Source: Chromera velia (lineage: Eukaryota; Sar; Chromeraceae). From it: 64,000 nt of DNA. Made by a program: the position numbers and the translations under genes. The notes under the pieces are model-generated. The model worked only from the letters and a program-made list of their open reading frames with translations. It was not told the DNA's origin and searched no databases. Below are positions 34,101-44,889 of this stretch, one piece after another. The stretch is taken from the NCBI GenBank assembly GCA_018398765.1, contig JAHBMJ010003975.1, positions 16,510-80,509 on the forward strand, given 5' to 3'. Each line of letters opens with the position of its first letter. The first letter of the stretch is position 1.

Positions 34101-35527
34101 CTACTTCTTCTTCTTCTTGAGAATCGAATTGGAGGTCAACCCCCCCGTGTTGTACCCGAAGAAGTCCTGCCACTCACTCGCCACCACCCACCCGTCTCTC
34201 TCCATAATCGGGAGAACACTCTCGGAGAGAGACCGGAACTTTTCTTCCCCAAATCCAGTCACGTACTTGGAGGGGTCATGTACCCCCATTTTGTAGTCAG
34301 ACGGTCCGAGAGGGTGCGTGTCCTCGAACACAAACAAGTCCCCCTCAGCCAAATACGGACGCAGACGGCTGTATAGACCCCGCAGCTCGACGTGGCAATC
34401 GTCAATCACTAACCAGGGCTTCGGGCACTTGTCGAGTAACTCGGCTGTCAGCAGGCTGTCTGCCTCGTCTGCCTTGATCACATCCTGCACGAGGAACGAA
34501 ATCCCCAATTCGGCAGGGACAGCCGGGTCCTTGGCGGCGCCCTGGCGGAAGTTCCCGACGTCCATCGACACCACTCGGGAGTCGGGGAAGCCGCACGCAC
34601 GCAGCATGTCAGCGAAGAAGAGCGCGGAGGCTCCACTGGCCGACCCGATGTCGAAGATCGTTCCAGGTTTCTGTTTTTGGAGAATCTGCAGAAGGGGAAA
34701 CACAGAGACAGGTTCAAACAAAAGAGGCAGAAGTGCGGGGAGTGTGAAGGACAGAGAAGGTAAACAGGAGAGGACATGAACAAGGCAGGAATGCAGAACA
34801 GGAGAGACAAAGACAAACACGAAAAAGGTAACGAAGAGAAGGAGAGAAAAAGCAAAAACAAAAATCAGAACACCACAGCAAATTATTGCTGAAGGAAAAA
34901 TTTCAAAGACACACTGTCAGACGATGTCACGCGAGAATTCACGGCATACCATTGGCTGTAGGATACGTACGTTCGGAATGAGTGGACTCCTGAACGGAGA
35001 ACCACAACTCATCCACCACAAAGATTCCCAACAAACGGAGTTCGAATGACACAAACAAGGTAGAAAGGCTGCGGAACCATTGTGGTGCAACGGACCTGTG
35101 TGTAGAGGAGGACAGAGAAGGCGTCGGAGAAGAGAGGGAGGTCTCTCCAGGTGGTTCTGAATTTTCCGGTCGACAGAGCCATCGCGGCTTCCAGGGAGAG
35201 GTCTGTCTTGGAGAAGGGACGAACAAGGGGAGACCTGTCATCTGCAGGGGGAGGGGGCAGAGCGCACTCGAGCACGCCTGTGTAGTCTGTCTCATCGAGG
35301 AGTCCCTTGTCTGAGGTCTTGTCCTCCTGCTTCACTGCGGGACGGAGCTCGACACTCCCAATGCTCAGTCCTCCTTTTCTTGCCACGAGCGCGTCTGCAT
35401 CCAAGCTCCGGCTTTCAGGAGGGACTGTCGACTTGTTTGTTGCATCGACAGACACTGTGATCACTCCAGTTGGCTTCTCTGGGTGGGCGGGCAGCTGAGA
35501 AAACGGGACCGTGGTTGAAGCTGCCAT
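34101..35527 (-). CDS. CmcI-like (cephalosporin hydroxylase / rhamnosyl O-methyltransferase family) methyltransferase, 338 aa, 2 exons
   Basis: Exon 1 is 35527-35096 and exon 2 is 34685-34101, joined in phase 0 (CACACAG|GTCCGT and TTCTGCAG|ATTCTC). Exon 1 encodes a polar leader of about 85 residues and then the alpha-helical lead-in (FRTTWRDLPLFSDAFSVLLYTQ). Exon 2 opens with KPGTIFDIGSASGASALFF, the SAM-binding motif I with glycines near 158-162, then VVSMDVG at the end of strand 2, PWLVIDDCHVELRGLYSRL and YLAEGDLFVFEDTHPLG, which are the hallmarks of this family. The name is historical: most members are SAM-dependent methyltransferases acting on sugars or small molecules. The tail ends in Lys5. 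No signal peptide. The substrate is unknown. The exon 1 frame includes a long disordered-looking Pro/Asp segment. Confidence 0.78.
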
Positions 35528-36162
35528 CGTCAAATTGCAGGCAGCTGACGAAAGAACAATTGCAGATCGAGGCCGTCTTGCAGGGAAGCGCGTGCTGACA
35601 GAGTGGTTCTCTCAATGCCGTCTGGTGGACTCCGGTGAATTTGCTGTATTACATTGAAGAAGACTTGGTAGATCGATCACCGATTGAACTTTGAAGAGAC
35701 TGTCGCAAGTCTTGTTCATGTGTTGTTCGGACTGCATGTTGAGTTGCATGCGGCGTCGCGCGCGGGGTGCATCGGCAGCCGGCCGCGGGTCATGTTGGGT
35801 CCGCGCCGCCACAAAAGATGCATGCCTTCCGCTCGCGCCGCCGCGCGCGCATTTCGAGTTCTAATCCTCGAACGTGCATGGGACAACACGCTTTCTGACG
35901 TTCAGCGATCTTTCAATGACCCCTCCTTTAAGTTCGGCGCAGACGTCCAGCACATGCAGTGTTGTGATCCTCTTTCCGTTGACCAGATTCAATCATTTCC
36001 GTAAGTGATTGAAGTCCCCACGCGTGCGCTCCAGGTTTGACAACACAACAACACTGCGCAGCGTCTCCTGTTCTCATTGCACAGTTGTCTGTTGTCCCAT
36101 TGTGCTTTGGCTCACTCTCACAGTGGATCAATGCCGCCCGTGGTTATGCATTGTTCCCAGGA
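35528..36162. promoter_or_regulatory. Divergent spacer with CG-rich core
   Basis: A 635-base spacer between the CmcI-like and LRR genes. Positions 35745-35860 are dense in GCGCGC, GGCCGCGG and CGCCGCC words with TGCATGC-type palindromes at both sides. This is the same composition pattern as the other divergent spacers. An upstream exon for the LRR gene is possible, because a CACAG acceptor lies at about 36120. Confidence 0.4.
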
Positions 36163-39100
36163 ATGAAAGAAGAAGCAAGCCGGTCTCCAGTAGACAGCCT
36201 CCTGGAGGACAACCTCCTCGAGATCATAGACTTCTTCCCCTCAAGTTATGCGGTGGCAAATCTCGGGCGTCTAAATCGGCACTGGCAGTACGCCGTGAGG
36301 GGCTTGAAGACCGTTAGCGTCTCACGCCAAGATGCTCCACACGTGAGCATCAAATCGATTCTGAAGAGTCTGTTGAATTTTCGGAATCTGGAGTGTCTGA
36401 AGCTCTCAGGGTGGGGAGACGCCCTGGGAGACGAAGAGCTTCAGGCCCTCGCAAAGTCTTTAGGGGAACAGCTGCATGAGCTCGATCTGTCGGGATCTGC
36501 AGTCACGTCCCTTGCCTCCCTGTCCTTCCCTGTCCTCCACACATTCGTCCTGCGCCAGTGTGACAAACTGGTCGTGAAGGAGGTCCCGCCAGAGGGGGAG
36601 TTGGAGACACCTACCGCGTTGTTGGCTCCCAACATGCGCATTCTGGACATTTCCCGAACGTTGTTGAATGACAAGGAATTGTTCCTTCTCCTGCAGTCCC
36701 TCCCATCTCTGCAGACCCTCAGGGCTGCGTACTGCAAGAACCTCCGAGAGCCCGGATCCGAATTTGCCGTTCTGTGCTCTCCTTTGGGGGGACCTCAGAG
36801 AGACGGGCCTCTCACGTTCTCCTCCAACAGGAGGGACCGACAAGAGCAGCAGGGGGGAGGGTCTGGCCGTCTCTCCCCTCGTGCCGTTGAATTTTTTGTT
36901 CCTCTCAATGTGGGAGAGGAAGAGGAGGAAGAGGAGGAGGACACAGGTGGCCCTGCGGCTGTTGCTGCCGGTGCCTCCCGCTCATCCAACTCTCTTGAGG
37001 GAGACATGTCCCCCTCCTCCGTGACTTCCCTTGAAATCAATGTGGTTGAGGGCTCTGCACTCACGCCCATCACGGCACAACTCCCGGGGACTGATGAGAC
37101 CCCCACCCGGGTGCCCAGACGGAAAGGGGACAGGGAGAGAGAAGGGGGGAGAGCTGTAGGCGGAGGGCCGTCGACATCATCCGGGGGGGGCAGGCCGGGG
37201 GGGCCTTCGTTCCCTTCGGGCCTTGACCGCCCCCCCCTGAGGCTCCTCTCTGTGAACCTCTCGAATTGCTCCATCAGCGACGGTGCGGTGTCTGCACTCT
37301 GTAACACCAACAGACACCTCAGAGAGCTGGTCGTTGAAACCTGCCCACTTCTGAACTTTCCGCAGGTCAGGTGCTCTCTCTGTCTGGCTCTCTCTCTTGC
37401 TCGCTCGCGGCCCGTGTGCGTCCTCCCTCCTTCCTTCCTTCCTTCCTTCCTTCCTTCCTTCCTTCCCTCCTTCCTTCCTTCCTTCCCTCCTTCCTTCCTT
37501 CCTTCCCTCCCTTCCTTCCTTCCTTCCTTCCCTCCCTCCTTCCTTCCTTCCTTCCTTCCCTCCCTCCTTCCTTCCTTCCTTCCTTCCTTCCTTCCTTCCC
37601 TCCCTCCCTCCTTCCTTCCTTCCTTCCTTCCTTAGTTTCTTCCTTCCCTTGTTCGTTCCTCCGTGCCCGCCTGCCTGCCGGCCCTCTGGCACAAGTACTC
37701 AGTCGTTCTTGGAGGAAAGCTACTTTATACCCTCGTGTATGGGACTGTCTGCTGGCTGAGAGTCTCTCGTCGTTGTGCTTTTTTTTTTTCGTTCCCTCCC
37801 TCCCTAGTTGCTGTTCCTTCCTTCCGCTTTTCTCTTCCCAGAAGAGGTTTTGCGTTACTTGTGTTCGCATCTTTGCATGTCTTCTGTTTCGTGGCTTCTG
37901 TTTCGGTGACTGTGTTCGTTCATGCAGGTAACCTCCACGAGTTTGCGCAAACTTTCTTTTCGGGGCTGTCGGCTTGGCCGGTTGTCTCTGGGTGCGGGTG
38001 TGTGGCTGCATGAGCTCGATCTCTCAGGTACAGCAGTGAGGGACCAAACGGTTCTAGAGGCCCTGAGGAGAACAGGCAGAGTTCTCGTGTCCCTTCTGTT
38101 GAGGGAATGTTTCAATTTGAGGGAACTGACCTGGCCTCTAGATAGCGAGCTCGGCCCTTTGCCGTCCTCAGGGACGGCCTCTCTCTCAGGGATGCCCCCC
38201 CCTCTGTCCCTGCCCGATGCCGTCTCCGCACTCCCTCCACAGGGGGGGACGGCAAGCGGGGAGCTGGGCCGACCCGTCTCCGGCCGTGCCCGCCTCCCCT
38301 CTTTAGTCCATCTGGACGTCTCCCGAACAATTGTGCCAGGGGACTTTGTTGCAGACGCTCTGAGTGCATGCAGGGCAACTCTCAGCCGTCTAGACGCCTC
38401 GCACGTTGAGGTCATGGATTCCCTTGGTCTCTCTGCCAGGCCTCGGAGGGAACAGTGGAGAGACGTGGAGGAGGAAAATCATGAGGGAGACGGTGGGGGA
38501 GATGGGGAGGGAGACGGAGACGGCGGAGCCCCAGCGTCCCCTGTCCGTTTTGCCTTCCGATCTCCCCGCAGAGTCTCCCGACCGGGTAGCCGCACCCCCT
38601 CCCCCCTCTCTGCAGCGAGAGTGTCCCCCTCGAGTTTATCCTCTCAGGGTAGACCCTCAGGAAGCACCAGCCCGAATCCACAGGCACGCACCTCCTCAGC
38701 CTCTGCATCTGCTGCCCGTTCGTCCTCCTCGAGAAACGCTCAAGGAGCGAGGGACAGGAGAGCAGAAGAGTCGAGACCCATGCGGCAGAGGCCTAACGAG
38801 ACCAACCCATCCTTCCCTCCCGTCTCTCCCGTGAACAGACAAACACCGACTGCTGCCGCTGCTGCTGTTGGTGCGTCTTCCCATCCTTCCACCCCCCCCC
38901 GCATGTCCCCTGTGGTTGGACGATCTCGTCCTCCTTCTTCCCCCACCTCCCCCCAACCTCTCCAGAGCCAACCCCGTGCCGGTCCCTCTGGGGCCGTCTC
39001 CCTTGAGGTCAACACCGAATGGGAGGAGGCCCCAGGTCCTCTCCTTCACACACAGGGGGCAGAGAGACGGGAGAGGGGGGAGAGCGTTAGTGAGGCATCG

Positions 39101-40036
39101 GCCCCACGAACACCCGCCCGCAGCCCCCCCGCACAAACCGACGAGGACCCCCCGCCCCCCCCTACGGTTCGTGGGCCTTCGTGGCGCCATGGAGATACAG
39201 AAAGAGACGGAGACGGGGAAAGGGAAGAGACGGGGGGAGCAGGAGACGGACAGCAGCCGTCTCCTCCTGAGGGACCTCCGAGCAGAGACTCCTTGCCGAG
39301 ATGGGCACGGAGACGCCCCGATGAAGTTTGGGCCCCTTTACCCCCTGCTCCTGCGCCCAATTCCTCCAAACCCCTTTTCGAGACTGTGTTGCGCAGTGTG
39401 AAACTAGACAACACTGCAATGGGGGACTCTGAAGTCTCGGCCCTTGTCAAAGCCTCCCCTGGGCTTGTGCATCTGTCCGTGCGTAACTGTCTCTTTGTGG
39501 GGTCTCCTTCGATTCGTGCTGAGTCGTTGGGGTTTTTGGACGTCACTCGGTCAAGCTTTTGTGCTTCCGCTCTTGAGGAGGCAGTCGCTCATTGTCCGTC
39601 TCTTCGGGTGTTGATAGCGAGAGGGTGTGCGCGGCTGGTGGACGTGAACATTCGTGACAACGCGTCCCTTGTTTTCTGTTCTCTTGCGCTTGGCAGTTCT
39701 TTGAAAACGGTGAGGGTGCAGGGTCTGAGTGCCCTTCGCACTCTAGAGCTGAGTAAGTGCATGGAGTTGGAAAAGGTCCGGGTTGAGGAGGACTGTGCAG
39801 GCCTGCAGACGGTAAATCTCTTGGGGTGCGTAGCGCTAGAAGCAAAAGCAACGCGGGTGGCAGGGGCTGCTCTGTCGGGTGAGCACACGCACGGAGCAGA
39901 GGAGGAGGGTGAGGGGGGGTCTGATCTTCCCCTTGTTCTTCCTGAGCGTGTGACAATCGAAGAGACCCCTCTGAAACCAGAAACCTTGAGAGAGTTCGGA
40001 CTCGATGTCTTTGACCACCTTGCGGAAGTGAGGTAA
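36163..40036 (+). CDS. F-box-like / leucine-rich-repeat protein, 1103 aa, 2 exons
   Basis: Exon 1 is 36163-37365 and exon 2 is 37928-40036, joined in phase 0 (CCGCAG|GTCAGG, CATGCAG|GTAACC). An F-box-like helix set begins at residue 10 (VDSLLEDNLLEIIDFFPSSY). AMN1/F-box-type leucine-rich repeats follow: LECLKLSGWGD, LHELDLSGSAV, LRILDISRTL-like and LQTLRAAYCKNL, resuming after the intron with LRKLSFRGCRL and LHELDLSGTAV. Long Ser/Pro/Arg-rich disordered stretches (about 200 residues near 270-370, and about 330 residues near 560-800) split the repeats. The C-terminal repeats include LVHLSVRNCLFV, LRVLIARGCARLV and LRTLELSKCMEL. Such proteins usually act as substrate receptors of SCF ubiquitin ligases. 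The target is unknown. The intron holds a 210-base (CCTT)n tract. Confidence 0.8.
37425..37640. repeat. (CCTT)n microsatellite in the LRR gene intron
   Basis: CCTT/CCCT repeats fill the middle of the single intron. They leave open frames on both strands (PSFLPSF and KEGRKEG patterns) that are not genes. Confidence 0.9.
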
Positions 40037-41375
40037 ATTTGGTAAAAGACTGTGAATTCTACTGAAATTGTAACTAAATTAAAACATAAAAACCTAGTTA
40101 TATTACCGCCCTAGAAGCGGCTCGCCGGCTTCAAGCTGAACAGGAAATTGAAGTATGACTCATATGAAAAAATATATATACATCTATCAACAAAACGATC
40201 TGTCTATGCAGCTTACTATATATTTAGTATTAATATTAAACTAAGCATTTACAATCTCCCTGAATCTAAGTGCTACTTGAAAAAAATATAATCAAGATAA
40301 TCTCTATCTGCGGCATCATTTTTCAAGAGACTGTCTACGCTTGTGGCGTACACGGTCAAGACACCATCCAGATATGTGGCTTTGGCTTTCAAGATACCGT
40401 GAATTATCCGCGCTTGCGGCGCGGACTTTCAATCTTATCAAAAAATGCGGTTTAAACTTTCAAGTGGTAGTTAGGTTCAGGGAAGTCGTATTTACATACA
40501 TGCATGAAAGAAAAATATACTAGAATTTTATGTTAGATGTAATTTATGTTAATAAACAACGAAATACTAGACAGCATATAACTTTATTTTATATTAGACT
40601 ATATATGCATTCAAAGTACAAAGTTAACACTGCACTTCAAAACATTTAAAACATTTTTTATGCAAATTATAAGCATGCAGAAACCATGCATGCACTTATC
40701 TTAAACTAGGTCCACAACTAGTATATGCTGCTACGATATTAAACTAGGTCTACAAAGTCACGCTGCCCCTCCCCTTGCTGATACGCATCGCACCGTTTTT
40801 TTTCCTCACACCTCCATAGCTCCACTTTGTCACTCCACAAACTCATACAGCCCCGCCCCGCCCTTTGCCGTCATGCATCAAACTTGCTCTTGCCATGCTC
40901 CCTCGAATCGGATCGGCTCTAGACTGCATGTTCGAGTCTGAAAACCAGAAAGAAAGAGGGAAGAGTGCCACTGGTCTTCCTCCATATCGTCGTTCCGAAG
41001 TTTCCAAAGGGAAGGCAGTGAAGATGACAAAGAGAATGACAGTTTCTTCAGTCTGCCAGACACGTGATAGACAGAAGCAAAGACACGATCAGACAATACC
41101 GATGAAGTAGAGAACTGAAATCCGGAAATGGACAGAGTCCAAAGCATGCAGGTGAGAGGTGGACACCAATCGATGGAAAAGAAACAGCGGCGCGAAGTTA
41201 TCATGATCCATTGGTCCTTTCCCTTCTTTGGCCACCCTGACTCGATCAGACTTAGAAAGAAGCAACGAACAATCCTCATTGACAACGAGAAAGTGAAAAA
41301 GAGACGGCATCCGACAAACTTTAGGAAAGGGACATAAAAAGAGAGACAAATTTTCAGAACTAGGAGAGAAAAACG

Positions 41376-41421
<46 letters not shown>

Positions 41422-41529
41422 CGGGGTGGGGAGGGAGGAAGGAAGCCTTAGGCAGAAAGAAAGATGTATAAACAGGCAGACAGACTCAACAGTTTTCTGT
41501 TCCTTCAATATTTCTTGTTGCATCCTTGT
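40037..41529. other. Intergenic, AT-rich then mixed
   Basis: AT-rich with repeated GGTCTACAA/ACTAGGTC words at 40700-40755, a TGCATGCA at 40687-40694, and a (GA)n tract at 41380-41418. Minus-strand open frames over 40880-41550 overlap in different frames and show no family resemblance; I do not support a gene. Confidence 0.4.
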
Positions 41530-42520
41530 GAGGGTGGGTGCACCACTGAGAGCCAAAAGGGCACCTGAACGGCCAACCTGTCCGTGGGCACCAGATCAGT
41601 CGGAGTGCACGAAAGTACTTGAGCTCGGCATCCACTTTCTGCAGCCAGCAAAGAAAATTAAGGGAGTGCATGCACAGATCATTCTGTTGGATGGCTGCTT
41701 ACGTGGCTGGGAAAGTAGGCTCGCTCTAGACTTTGGTCTGGCTTGTCAGCCAGCTTGCTTGCCAAGTTTTTTTCTTTTGTATCGATCCGCAGGGAAAGGA
41801 ACAAGTGATTCGACTCGACGAAAAGGCACTTGATTGCACGAAGGAAAGAGAGCGGCATTGGAGTCGGCATGGGAATTGAGACTTCTATCTACGTGTGGGG
41901 ATAGAGACAGGGCAATGCGGCTGACCATGAAAGAGGGAAAGGTGATACGACAAGTTAGGGATCGAGAGAGGGAGAGACGGGATCAAACGTTCACAAGGGA
42001 AGTGCTCTTAAGTCGACAAAGGGATGAACAGTGACTGACCGAAGAATGATGGATGAATCTGCAGTCCCTCAACCCGCACTTTCCTGATCGGACCATCCTC
42101 ACGTACACTGCTCTCTTCTTCCTCCTCCAATACGCACAGAGATGCAAAAGGAAATGCTCCGGAGGCCAGTACTTCCCAGGTTCGAACTGCACGGTGCTCT
42201 CTTCTCCATTTCCTACCGCCCCCCCCCGTCCTCTCTGAGGGAAGAGACAGAACGGCTCGCTTTGCCAAGGGAGGCTCACAACTCTCTGGGTATGCCAGCC
42301 CATGATTTGGTGAACAAAAGCCATGGACTCCACGAGGGAGCCAAACACCCAGGTTGAGGGTCGTCTCGATTCCACCAGGCCGTTCTGAGAGAGAAGACTC
42401 TCTGGTCGGTTCTGAAACTCGATGTTGACCTCCCTGGGTGGTGGGCGTGGTGACAAAAGTGCCGACGGGGGCACGGGAAGTCCCCGTACAGGATGTGCTG
42501 GTAGTGGTCGGCATCCACTT
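41530..42520 (-). pseudogene. Possible CCCH-finger gene or decayed tandem copies
   Basis: Two related segments lie on the minus strand. At 41640-41530 the translation contains WCPRTGWPFRCPFGSQWCTHPH, a clean C-x8-C-x6-C-x3-H finger. At 42520-42440 a related segment reads YGDFPCPRRHFCHHAHH, with only C-x5-C-x3-H left. A third piece at about 42100-42060 reads GKCGLRDCRFIHH (C-x4-C-x3-H). A sensible frame runs 42420-42040 (VNIEFQNRPESLL ... FEPGKYWPPEHFLLHLCAYW) but is offset by one from the finger before it. This could be a broken CCCH gene, or a multi-exon gene whose splices I cannot place. A (GGAA)n tract sits at the edge of one copy. Confidence 0.35.
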
Positions 42521-42562
42521 CCTGCAAGGAAGGAAGGAAGGAAGGAAGGAAGGAAGGCAGCC
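42515..42562. repeat. (GGAA)n tract within a duplicated segment
   Basis: The tract interrupts sequence (GGCATCCACTT..CTGCA to CAGCCAGCA) that is continuous in the related copy at 41630-41660, so it expanded after the duplication. Confidence 0.7.
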
Positions 42563-42856
42563 AGCAGAGAAAATTACGGGAGGGCAAGCACAAATCATTC
42601 TATTGGATGGCTGTTTACTTTGCTGGGAAAAGAACGAACGATCGAGCGAACGAACGACAGACAGAATGAACGAGCGAACGAACGACAGAGATATGTCGTC
42701 TTTTCTTTCCCTTTTTCTCTTTCTTCATTCTCTTCTGTTTTTTTCTTTCTTCTTTTGGCGCGCTCTCTCAGTGGAAGGGTACCAGAGCTCCAGGCCTTAA
42801 GCGTACCCTGCGGCCCTTCCTTGCAGACAGACTATATGGTTTCTTCTTCTCCCTCT

Positions 42857-42863
42857 TTTTCTT

Positions 42864-42897
<34 letters not shown>

Positions 42898-43135
42898 CGA
42901 CTATATGTTTCTTCTTCTCCCTCTTTTTCTTACACACAGACAGACAGACAGACAGACAGAGACAGACAGAGACACACAGAGACAGACAGAGACGGACAGA
43001 GACAGACAGAGACACACAGAGACACACAGAGACAGACAGAGACAGACAGAGACGGACAGAGACAGACAGAGACAGACAGAGACACAGACAGACAGACAGT
43101 CACACACACGCACGCACACACACACACACTTACTC
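42857..43135. repeat. (GACA)n / (GACAGACA) microsatellite array
   Basis: GACA repeats with regular GAGACACACAGA variants. A unit of about 60 bases (GACTATATG..TTTCTTCTTCTCCCTCTTTTTCTTA followed by GACA repeats) occurs at about 42828 and 42900, with a looser third copy at about 43265. Confidence 0.85.
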
Positions 43136-43309
43136 ACACACAGACCTCGGTCATCTCCTTTCTGGTCCTGTTCGCTTGGAACGAACCCTCGATGCCCTGT
43201 TGGACCTGCGTGCGCACACACCGCAAAAGGGGTTGCAGGCATAAGAGTGCACGCAGACAGACAAACTGTATGTTTCTTCTTCTTCTTCTTCTCCTTTCTT
43301 TTCTTCATG

Positions 43310-44388
43310 AACACAGACAGACAGACAGACAGACAGGCAGACAGACAGAAAGCAAGAAGGAAAGCAAGCAAGAAAGAAAGAAAGAAAGAAAAAGAAGAGA
43401 GAAAAAGAAAGGAAGGAAGGAAGGAAGGAAGAAAGAAAGAAAAAGAAGAGAGAAAAAGAAAGGAAGGAAGGAAGGAAGGAAGGAAGGAAGAAAGAAAGAA
43501 AAAGAAGAGAGAAAAAGAAAGGAAGGAAGGAGGGAAGGAAGGAAGAAAGAAAGAACGAACGAACGGAGGAAGGGAGGAAGGAAGGAAGGAAGGAAGGAAG
43601 CAAAGAAGGAGGGAACGAACGAACGAACGAACGAACGAAGGAAGGAAGGAAGGAAGGAAGGAGGGAAGGAAGGAGGGAAGGAAGGAAGGAAGAAAGGAAG
43701 GAAGAAAGCACAGAAGGAGGGAACGAACGAACGAAGGAAGGAAGGAAGGAAGCAAGGAAGCAAAGAAGGAGGGAACGAACGAACGAAGGAAGGAAGGAAG
43801 CAAAGAAGGAGGGAACGAACGAACGAACGAACGAAGGAAGGAAGGAAGGAAGGAAGGAAGGAAGCAAAGAAGGAGGGAACGAACGAACGAACGAACGAAC
43901 GAACGAACGAAGGAAGGAAGGAAGAATCGAAGGAAGGAAGGAAGGAAGGAAGCACAGAAGGAGGGAACGAACGAACGAACGAACGAAGGAAGGAAGGAAG
44001 GAAGCAAGGAAGCAAGGAAGCAAAGAAGGAGGGAACGAACGAACGAACGAACGAAGGAAGGAAGGAAGGAAGGAAGCAAAGAAGGAGGGAACGAACGAAC
44101 GAACGAACGAACGAAGGAAGGAAGGAAGGAAGGAAGGAAGGAAGCAAAGAAGGAAGGAACGAACGAAGGAAGGAAGGAAGGAAGGAAGGAAGGGGAAGGA
44201 AGGAAGGAAGGAAGGAAGGAACGAAGGAAGGAAGGAAGGAAGTAAAGAAGGAGGGAACGAACGAACGAACGAACGAACGAACGAAGGAAGGAAGGAAGGA
44301 AGGAAGGAAGGAAGCAAAGAAGGAGGGAACGAACGAACGAACGAACGAACGAAGGAAGGAAGGAAGGAAGGAAGGAAGGAAAGGAGGC
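43310..44388. repeat. Complex GGAA/CGAA array with higher-order units
   Basis: About 1.08 kb of GGAA and CGAA tetranucleotides in a recurring order: (GGAA)n, then GCAAAGAAGGAGGGAA, then (CGAA)n. This composite block is seen about ten times with varying run lengths, so the array grows by copying whole blocks as well as by slippage. Frames of more than 380 codons stay open on both strands, without biological meaning. Confidence 0.95.
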
Positions 44389-44889
44389 AGGACCTCTCCT
44401 TTTCTGTCCCAGAGTGTGTCAGTTTGACTCTAAGCGAATCTTTGTCTGCATGCTTTCATATCCAAAGCCAGCCCGTGCATCACCAAAAGCAAAAAGAGAT
44501 CAGCTTAATGGCTTGCACGTCGCAGTCCAAGACGGGGAGACGGTATTTGTTCTTTTCTGTTGCCTCTATGAGAAAAAAGCTTTGCACGTCGCAGCCCAAA
44601 CCCGGTAGCACCAAAATCGCTGGTACGCCACCAAGACGGGCGGGGAGACGGCAACTTTTGATTGTCGCAGTTTTTTCATTCTTTTTTACTTTGCAGACAG
44701 ACAGACAGACAGACAGAGGATGAAAAAGGCAAAGAGCTGCCGAGAAATGACAACTTTCATCATTCCCCTCTTTCCCTTCCCCAGCCCCCCCCCACCACAC
44801 ACACAGTACGACCACTTGAACACTAAAAGTTGAAATTCAAAAATATTCTCAAGTATCCTTGAAAAGCGAAACGCAGGCTCGAGAATGCA
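44389..44889. other. Intergenic
   Basis: Contains two near-copies of TTGCACGTCGCAGYCCAA at about 44515 and 44584 and a short (GACA)n run at 44694-44717. No gene is supported. Confidence 0.4.

Noticed and set aside
37177-38011. Minus-strand KEGRKEGR frames opposite the LRR gene intron
   Set aside because: Translation of the (CCTT)n intron tract and antisense to the LRR exons.
40878-41556. Minus-strand frames of 135 and 155 codons
   Set aside because: They overlap in different frames, cover a (GA)n tract and match no family.
42901-44427. Frames of 280-446 codons on both strands in the GGAA/GACA array
   Set aside because: Both strands are open because the repeat has no stop codon in any frame; not genes.
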